DNA from: CAZWSE01 sp964636575
Lineage (GTDB): Bacteria; Pseudomonadota; Alphaproteobacteria; Rhodobacterales; Rhodobacteraceae
Direction of reading: 5' to 3'
Length of the DNA stretch: 50,115 nucleotides
Assembly: GCA_964636575.1 (NCBI GenBank)
Contig: CAZWSE010000007.1
Coordinates: forward strand, 1 to 50,115
This document shows positions 43,913 through 50,115 of the stretch, piece after piece (position 1 is the stretch's first letter; each line of letters starts with the position of its first letter). The notes below the pieces were generated by a model. The model worked only from the letters and a program-made list of their open reading frames with translations, made no database searches and was not told the DNA's origin. A program made the position numbers and the translations under genes.

Positions 43913-44019
43913 CACAGAGAATTCCAGTTGGGTCCGGTTTTACGGGACTATTCTACCATCAATGTGTCGCCAGCACGGCGAAACATAGAAAACATGAGGG
44001 ATTGTTGCCGTTTTGCGCT

Positions 44020-45195
44020 TTAATCGGAGCCGAAAAGGTCCCGGGTAAAGATTTTCTCGGCTACATCTGCCAGATCGGGTGTCGCCCGGTTGGCGACGAT
44101 CACATCCGCTTCAGCCTTGAAGGCATTCAGATTCCCCACAACACGGCTTCCGAAAAAGTTGTCGTCGGGCAGGGCGGGTTCATAAACGATGACCTCGATA
44201 CCCTTGGCCTTCACCCGTTTCATGATGCCCTGGATCGAGCTTTGGCGGAAATTGTCAGATCCAGCCTTCATCACCAGACGGTAGATGCCTACAATCTTGG
44301 GTCGCCGTGCGATGATCTGATCTGCGATGAAATCCTTGCGGGTCCGGTTGGCGTCTACAATGGCACGGATTAGGTTTTGCGGCACATCTGTGTAGTTGGC
44401 CAGCAGCTGTTTGGAATCCTTGGGCAGACAGTATCCACCATAGCCAAACGACGGGTTGTTATAGTGCCCGCCAATCCGTGGATCTAGGCTGACCCCGTCG
44501 ATAATCTGGCGCGAATTCATCCCCAAAGCCAGCGCATAGCTGTCGAGTTCGTTGAAAAATGCAACCCGCATGGCGAGGTAAGTATTGGCGAATAGTTTGA
44601 TTGCTTCTGCCTCAGAGGGGTCGGTGAAAAGAATCTCAATTTCAGTCTCTAATGCGCCTTGTTTTAGCAGTTCTGCGAAGCGTTCGGCCCGTTTGGAACG
44701 CTCGCCCACGATGATCCGGGAAGGGTGCAAGTTGTCATATAGGGCCCGGCCTTCGCGCAGGAACTCGGGGCTGAACACGATCTGGGTGTTGCCCAAGCGC
44801 TCACAAAGCCCGGCCGTATAGCCCACAGGGATCGTGGATTTGATGATGATCGTCGAATCCGGATTGATGCCAGTGACTGTCTCAATCACGGCCTCGATGC
44901 TGGAGGTGTCAAAGAAGTTGGTTTGCGGATCATAGTTCGTCGGGGTGGCCACGATCACAAATTCCGCGTCCTTGAATGCTTCTTCGGGGTCAACCGTAGC
45001 CGTCAAATCCAGTGGTTTATCGGCCAGGTATTCCTCTATTTCAGGGTCGATGATTGGGCTTTTGCGTTGGTTGAGCAGGTCCACCCGTGTGGCGTCCACA
45101 TCCAAAGCCACAACCGAGTTGTGTTGCGCCAGAAGGACGGCGTTGGACAGGCCCACATAGCCAATGCCAGCGACTGCAATTTTTGTTTTGGACAT
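44020..45195 (-). CDS. ugd: UDP-glucose 6-dehydrogenase
   Basis: 391 residues, very close in length and sequence to enterobacterial Ugd: GIGYVGLSNAVLLAQHN, FSPEFLREGRALYDNLHPSR, HYNNPSFGYGGYCLPKD with catalytic Cys256, and the end TRDLFGSD. Makes UDP-glucuronate. The start codon shares one base with the stop of the upstream glycosyltransferase. Confidence 0.92.
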   Translation of the reverse strand: MSKTKIAVAGIGYVGLSNAVLLAQHNSVVALDVDATRVDLLNQRKSPIIDPEIEEYLADKPLDLTATVDPEEAFKDAEFVIVATPTNYDPQTNFFDTSSIEAVIETVTGINPDSTIIIKSTIPVGYTAGLCERLGNTQIVFSPEFLREGRALYDNLHPSRIIVGERSKRAERFAELLKQGALETEIEILFTDPSEAEAIKLFANTYLAMRVAFFNELDSYALALGMNSRQIIDGVSLDPRIGGHYNNPSFGYGGYCLPKDSKQLLANYTDVPQNLIRAIVDANRTRKDFIADQIIARRPKIVGIYRLVMKAGSDNFRQSSIQGIMKRVKAKGIEVIVYEPALPDDNFFGSRVVGNLNAFKAEADVIVANRATPDLADVAEKIFTRDLFGSD

Positions 45196-46394
45196 TACGA
45201 TCCCGTTTCTGCGATGGGGGCCGCCGTCTGTGCAGCGGCCAGAACCTGTGTAACAGCAGAACGATACTGCTGGGCGATATGAGGGCGACACATGAAATCA
45301 AGTGATCCATTCTCTTGCGCCGCGGCAAGCCGGGATTTGAACCCAGACTCGTCATTACAGAGCCTAATAAGGGCTTTTGTGATTGTATCTACGTCATTAG
45401 GATCCGCAGATAGACTGAACTCACCGTCTTCAAAGTAGCCATCGATAGCTCGGTTTGAGGGGTATAGGATGGGTGTTCCCGCCAACAGGCTTTCGGCAAA
45501 GACCATTCCGTAGCTTTCTCGTTTCGACAGCAGCGCAAAGGCGGATGCATCGCGCAGAAGGCCCTGCATTTTTTCAAGTGGTTGCGCACCTAACAAGCTG
45601 ACACGCCCGGGTGCGATCTGATCGGCCATCTGCTGGACAGTAGCCGCCGCAGCGTCATCCCCGCCGCCAATGATCTTCAACTGGATGTCCGGCACCGCCT
45701 TTGATGCCTCAGCCAAAGCTTGAAATAGGTTTTTGACATTCTTGTTTTTGAAATGCGCGATGTTGAAGGCGGTTACGATTGTTGGTTTAGCCGCCTTTGC
45801 GCGGGGCAGGGGTGATTGCAATGCGTCCGCCTCTGTTGGGCAGGGCAGGAAGGCCACTTGGGCCTTTGGTGCCCCAAGATGGCTAATGATCGCATCACGG
45901 GCATTCGGCGCGAAGGCAAAGATGGCGTCGGCTTGTTGCCATATCCGGTCAAACCGACCCTTGAGGCTGCGTTTGAAGCGCACAATTTTTTCATCGGTGT
46001 TGCTTTGAATGGTTAAGATCAGCGGTACGTTGAAATGATCCGCCAACCGTTGCCCAACGAGCGCGTCGATAGTGATTTTGTGGGCATGCACCAGATCGGG
46101 GACAATCCCCCGCGCTTCCACGTCTTTAATGATCCATGTGGCGAGCTGGTCGAGGAACCGCGCCAGCAATACCCCCTTGGGTGGGGCGCCATAGGAAATA
46201 AAACGGTGATCTGTGCCGGCGTCGTCGTCAAATTTAGTAACGCTTTGCCCGGGCTTCCAGCCGGTGCGTTTGAACACATAGACATGATGCGTGAACTCGG
46301 GCACCAGCGACAGCAGGAGCGAGCTGGCCCGCGTATCAGGTGAGCCGGGTGCGGGATATGACGCAGCTGAATGCAAGATAACAGGGCGGCTCAT
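45195..46394 (-). CDS. Glycosyltransferase, GT4-like
   Basis: 399 residues, GT-B fold: HSAASYPAPGSPDTRASSLLLSL at the start, VTAFNIAHFKNKNVKNLFQAL and LKIIGGGDD in the donor domain, and LSKRESYGMVFAESLLAGTPIL carrying the EX7E-type motif. Directly coupled to ugd, suggesting, weakly, that it uses UDP-glucuronate. Confidence 0.87.
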   Translation of the reverse strand: MSRPVILHSAASYPAPGSPDTRASSLLLSLVPEFTHHVYVFKRTGWKPGQSVTKFDDDAGTDHRFISYGAPPKGVLLARFLDQLATWIIKDVEARGIVPDLVHAHKITIDALVGQRLADHFNVPLILTIQSNTDEKIVRFKRSLKGRFDRIWQQADAIFAFAPNARDAIISHLGAPKAQVAFLPCPTEADALQSPLPRAKAAKPTIVTAFNIAHFKNKNVKNLFQALAEASKAVPDIQLKIIGGGDDAAAATVQQMADQIAPGRVSLLGAQPLEKMQGLLRDASAFALLSKRESYGMVFAESLLAGTPILYPSNRAIDGYFEDGEFSLSADPNDVDTITKALIRLCNDESGFKSRLAAAQENGSLDFMCRPHIAQQYRSAVTQVLAAAQTAAPIAETGS

Positions 46395-46455
46395 AAGCTG
46401 CTGTCCTTTGCGCCAAGATAGGCTCTAATAAGGGGTTTTTTGGCTCTAAAAGGCA

Positions 46456-47415
46456 TCAATATCCCTTTAGCCAGTCGCTGCGCTTTGACCATATATGCTG
46501 CCAGCGTTCCTTGCGGGCGCGTGCCGCGTCCCCCGGCATAAAGCCCATTAAAACAGCAGCGAATGTTCGTGTTGCCCCCCAAAGCCACTGCAAGGCAATC
46601 CCCAGTGGGATCAAAGCGGCTGGCCAATGATCGCGGATAAGAGTGGTCTTGGCCTTGGTCACCAGAACCGTCTTTTCAGCACGTGTGCCTGAGGCGGCCC
46701 CTACGAGATGCATGATTGTGGCATCGGGTGTGATCATTGGTTGATACCCCAGCTTTTTGGCGCGCAAACACAAATCAGCCTCTTCGCCGTACATGAAATA
46801 CCGCAGATCAAAACCACCGAGTTCATTCCACAGCTTGCGCGGGGTCAGAAGGAAGCAACCGACAACAATATCGACTTCACGGATACTGTCACGTTTCCAA
46901 CCGCCGATAGCTTCAGGGTTGAATAACCCGCTGTCGGGCAGGGCAGTGGTCAATCCGACGGCCCGGCAGAAAGCGGACCAAGGCGTAATCTGGTTCCAAC
47001 ATGAAGAAGGATTCAACGATCCGTCAGGGAAAACAGTGCGACCGCCATAAATGCCGGCTTTCGGGTGGGCCTTGGCAAAGTCCATGAGATTATCAATGGC
47101 ATCCGCGTGGGTTTCGGTATCGGGATTCAACAAGAGCAACCAATCTGTGGTGGCCTTTTCAGCGACGACGTTGTTGGCTTTGGCAAAACCCAGGTTGTCA
47201 CCGGATTGAATGACTTCAACGGTGGGAAACTGTGTCTCAATCGCTTCGGCGGAGCCATCTTTTGAATCGTTGTCGATGACAACCACATGCATCGCCGTGC
47301 GCTTGGTTGTATCGAGCAGCGTTTGCACGGCTTTCACGGTCAAGTCGCGTGTGTTGTAGCTAACGATGATAACCGTCAGCTCTGGCTGCGGTGTAAGAGA
47401 AGCGTTTTCAGACAT
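46456..47415 (-). CDS. Glycosyltransferase, GT2 family, rhamnosyltransferase-like
   Basis: 319 residues, GT-A fold: LTVIIVSYNTRDLTVKAV, DNDSKDGS, LLLNPDTE, GCFLLTPRKLW and YFMYGEEADLCLRAKKLGY, the pattern of the WbbL/rhamnosyltransferase subgroup. Together with the rml genes this suggests a rhamnosyl donor. First gene of the minus-strand run 47.4 to 39.9 kb. Confidence 0.87.
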   Translation of the reverse strand: MSENASLTPQPELTVIIVSYNTRDLTVKAVQTLLDTTKRTAMHVVVIDNDSKDGSAEAIETQFPTVEVIQSGDNLGFAKANNVVAEKATTDWLLLLNPDTETHADAIDNLMDFAKAHPKAGIYGGRTVFPDGSLNPSSCWNQITPWSAFCRAVGLTTALPDSGLFNPEAIGGWKRDSIREVDIVVGCFLLTPRKLWNELGGFDLRYFMYGEEADLCLRAKKLGYQPMITPDATIMHLVGAASGTRAEKTVLVTKAKTTLIRDHWPAALIPLGIALQWLWGATRTFAAVLMGFMPGDAARARKERWQHIWSKRSDWLKGY

Positions 47416-48033
47416 GAAACCAAGGTACCTTATACAAGACTTGGGCGCTGATTACGGCATCGCAGCAATCCAAGCAACAGTTGGAAGGGAAACGGTTTTT
47501 TGCTGATTGGGAACCTTGAGAGGCGCGGGGGTGTACCAGAGCCCAAGAGGCCACTGCACAAGGCGCAGTTTGAGCAGATATTGAGACGAGATGACTTAAT
47601 GGCATAATGGTTATTATGTAATAACTGTCCTATTTGGAAACAAAGGTTCTATTTTTACTAGACTGATCCGCGATTCGAAACAAACGACAGGATAAACTCT
47701 TAATAATCCCTTAATCCCCTTGACCGAATCGGCGCAAATTCGCTTAGTGCATGTCGTGAATGCGGCAATTTTGTGTTAAGAGGGTAAGTTCAGTCGGGAG
47801 TTCCGACATGGCGGTGGTTTCGTGAAGCGGACAGGCTGCATTTGTCAAAACTCGTCATGTATGTGAAACCGAACTGAAGCGGTTGTTTAATAGGTCCACG
47901 TGTTTCGGACCACAGATCAGCTACGCATCTTCTCATCTTCATTTTTGTCGCGAAAGCGGTCGACCTTTCTTTGGTCGTCCCAAATTAAATTGAGCGGGCC
48001 GTGTTGGTTCCGGATCCATCTGAGGGGATGATA
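47416..48033. promoter_or_regulatory. 618-base spacer with divergent promoters
   Basis: No supported gene. It separates the minus-strand glycosyltransferase operon from the plus-strand surface-protein gene. It contains a CtrA-like box (47700-47714), an AT-rich block (about 47600-47720), and short hairpins GTCGG/CCGAC (about 47794-47808), GGTCC/GGACC (about 47894-47912) and CGACC/GGTCG (about 47960-47976) in what would be a long leader of the surface-protein mRNA. Confidence 0.45.
47700..47714. promoter_or_regulatory. CtrA-type box TTAA-N7-TTAA
   Basis: TTAATAATCCCTTAA matches the alphaproteobacterial CtrA consensus TTAA-N7-TTAA; only the last preferred C is T. CtrA controls motility, surface and GTA genes in roseobacters. 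A single match can arise by chance in 50 kb. Confidence 0.45.
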
Positions 48034-50115
48034 ATGACCTATAACTATAGATACTGGACAGCGTTCCGGGAAGCCGACCTGCTGAAGGCAGGCGATCACT
48101 CGATCAACAACGGCGACTCGTTTACTATGCCAGGCGCGGCGACAGTAAAACTGGCGGCCTATGACAATGACGGCCAACTGTCCGGCGACAACAATGACAA
48201 AGCCACAGACAGCGACGGCCACTACGACCAGTACGGCTGGGTCAACGATGGTTCCGGCTGGCAGAAAACCGGCGATCTGTATGTTGAAAAAGTTTTCACC
48301 CTTAAAGGCTCCGACGGCAAAACATACCACATGGCTGAAATCGAAGGCGAAGGTCACGATGCAGCCGGCGAAGGCGATGACTACTTCTCTTTCGTAGGCG
48401 CGGTACCTCCTGCAGGTGTGACACTTAAAGTTGTCTCCAATGCAGACAGCCACGGCGTAAACTACAACGACCTGAGCGCTGATGCGCCAGCCCATGTCAA
48501 CAACGCCCCGACATTTGACAACGCCCCTGCGAACGGCGTTATCCATGTCAACGAAAACGAAACAGCTGTTATCGACCTGAACGCGTCCGACGCTGATGGC
48601 GACACGTTGACATATGAAATCACTGGCGGTGCAGACGCAGCCTTCTTTAATATCGACGCTGCCACAGGCAAGTTGACCTTCAAGAACGNNNNNNNNNNNN
48701 NNNNNNNNNNNNNNNNNNNNNNNNNNNNNNNNNNNNNNNNNNNNNNNNNNNNNNNNNNNNNNNNNNNNNNNNNNNNNNNNNNNNNNNNATCGAAGCCGAA
48801 GACATGAACGCTTGGGGCTTTAACACTGTCCACGGCGCCAACGCCTCTGGCGGTGAAATGGTGCGTATCAACAAGCTGGGTGGCACAGGCGATCTGTCTA
48901 CTACGTTTGAAGGCGGTTCCGGCACCTATGATCTGACCCTTTTCGCCCAAGACGAAAGCGACGGTCAGTCGACTGTCATGGTTAAAGTCAACGGTGAGGT
49001 TGTTCAGACAATCAAGCTGGACGGCGACAACAACGGCGGTGGTTCAAACAACGGTCACTTCTCTGAATTCACTGTGGAAGGCCTTGAGCTGAACACCGGT
49101 GATACAGTTGGTCTTTGGGCACAGTCTGACAGTGGCGAATATGTCCGTATCGACAAAATCAAGCTGCAAGAAGTTGAAGCTGAAGAAGTTGATCCGAACA
49201 TGGTTTGCTTGGACTTTGAAGGTCTGACAGCCGGTACGGTTGTAGATCAGCAGTTCGACGGTGTGATGATCTCTGCTCAGCGCGCGACACATAACACTGC
49301 CGCAAACGACGCGATGATCTTCGACAGCAACAACCCAACGGGTGGCGATCACGATCTGGAAACCAACAACCAGAACAACATCCTGATCATCTCCGAAGAC
49401 AACGACAGCAACGATCCTGATGATGCCATCGGTGGCACAATCTGGTTCAAGTTCGATAATCCTGCATCCGTCGACAGCATCAAAGTGATTGATGCCGAAG
49501 AAGGTGGCACGATCCGTCTATTGGACGAAAACGGTCAGCTGATCAAAACAGTGAACATTCCGAATGGCACCGACGGTGGCATCCAGACTGTTGAGATCGA
49601 TGCCGAAGGCGTTGCTCAAATCGACCTGACCCTGAACGGTTCCGGTGCGGTTGACGATCTGAAGTACATCCCAGGTGAAGCGCCTGCGACAGCCTCTTTG
49701 GGCGGTACATACTTCATGGATAACAATGACAACTCCGTTCAAGACGGCGGCGACATGGTTATCGCAGGTGCAACGGTTCAACTGTTCCAAAATGGTCAGT
49801 TCGTAGGCTCCACCACAACAGATGCAGACGGAAACTATCTGTTTGAAGATCTGGCCCCTGGTGCCGGCTACACTGTTCGTTTCATGGAACAGGACGGCAA
49901 AACCTTCGTTGAGGGTAATGTTGGCGGTGACGATACAGTCGACAGCGACGTGACAAATGTTGGTACGGCTGGCAACGGCAATACCGGCGCAATCACGCTG
50001 GGTGCTGGTGAAGACAAACGCAACGTTGATGCGGGCGTTGAAGTTGTAGACCCAGGCACAGCCTCGCTTGCGGGTAAGGTCTTCATGGACAACAACGACA
50101 ACAACGTTGAAGACG
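48034..50115 (+). CDS. Large secreted surface protein with cadherin-, CBM- and SdrD-like domains (partial, gapped)
   Basis: The ATG at 48034 has GAGGGG six bases upstream. 218 codons are read up to the N-run, then 442 codons from 48789 to the window end. Before the gap: an N-terminal domain and a cadherin-like repeat (VNENETAVIDLNASDADGDTLTYEI). After it: a carbohydrate-binding-like domain starting IEAEDMN (about 48789-49170), a beta-sandwich domain beginning VCLDFEGL, then SdrD-B-like repeats (FMDNNDNSVQDGG...). Acidic and Asp/Asn-rich, consistent with calcium-binding surface adhesins. No Sec signal at the start, so type I secretion is likely. The C-terminus is outside the window. Confidence 0.8.
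48689..48788. other. Assembly gap of exactly 100 N
   Basis: A placeholder of unknown true length inside the surface-protein gene. If the gene is intact, the missing length must leave remainder 2 when divided by 3; 100 leaves remainder 1, so the drawn length cannot be the real one. Confidence 0.97.
49692..50115 (+). repeat. SdrD-B-like repeats, 123-residue period
   Basis: ASLGGTYFMDNNDNSVQD starts at 49689-49692 and ASLAGKVFMDNNDNNVED starts again about 369 bases later (Ala codon near 50061). The second unit is cut by the window end, so more copies probably follow. Confidence 0.75.

Noticed and set aside
47917..48546. 209-codon open frame on the minus strand
   Set aside because: Overlaps the start of the surface-protein gene in antisense; no family features, and the plus-strand gene has a good ribosome site and clear domains.

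Overview
The window looks like most or all of a plasmid-like replicon from a marine alphaproteobacterium of the Rhodobacterales (Roseobacter group), devoted almost entirely to making, exporting and anchoring a cell-surface polysaccharide. Three things point there: a RepA (RPA-family) replication initiator divergent from a ParA/ParB pair, with abutting iterons and a perfect DnaA box between them; exosortase variants typical of this order (XrtE fused to a CPBP protease, and XrtD with VPLPA-CTERM targets); and a small protein resembling the gene-transfer-agent spike-base family of Rhodobacter. RepA-type plasmids with a rhamnose operon are known in roseobacters as 'biofilm plasmids', and this window fits that class.

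Layout. 1-3.8 kb: the end of an unidentified gene, a 59-residue VPEID-CTERM-like peptide with its own terminator, the fused exosortase E/CPBP protease, a phytase-like esterase and a rhomboid protease. 3.9-11.1 kb, minus strand: exosortase D (XrtD), an outer-membrane beta-barrel, an OPX export protein, a PrsT-like TPR lipoprotein and the priming sugar transferase. 11.6-21.8 kb: ExeA-like ATPase, Wzz-like chain-length protein and CpsD-like kinase in a divergent operon, then a spike-base-like orphan, a flippase (Wzx), an acetyltransferase/SGNH-hydrolase pair, two glycosyltransferases and a Wzy-like polymerase. 22-29.1 kb: two very large, divergently transcribed, probably exported proteins, one with a putative SGNH esterase domain and one a parallel beta-helix/PKD/LamG protein. 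29.2-33.3 kb: the replication and partition module. 33.4-37.9 kb: dTDP-rhamnose genes rmlC, rmlB, rmlD and rmlA, split by an opposing acyltransferase. 38.1-39.5 kb: two VPLPA-CTERM exosortase substrates, convergently transcribed around back-to-back terminators. 39.9-47.4 kb, minus strand: three glycosyltransferases plus AlgD-like GDP-mannose dehydrogenase, ManC and UDP-glucose dehydrogenase. 48.0 kb to the end: a large repetitive surface protein interrupted by a 100-N assembly gap.

How it works together (inference). dTDP-rhamnose, GDP-mannose, GDP-mannuronate and UDP-glucuronate feed one priming transferase and five glycosyltransferases. The repeat unit is flipped, polymerised, length-controlled and exported by a complete Wzx/Wzy-type route, and may be acetylated. 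Exosortases D and E process their own cognate proteins at the membrane, and the large secreted proteins may modify or bind the polymer. Both ends of the window cut coding sequence on the plus strand, so the contig may be a linearised circle. No tRNA, rRNA, CRISPR array, transposase or integrase was seen.
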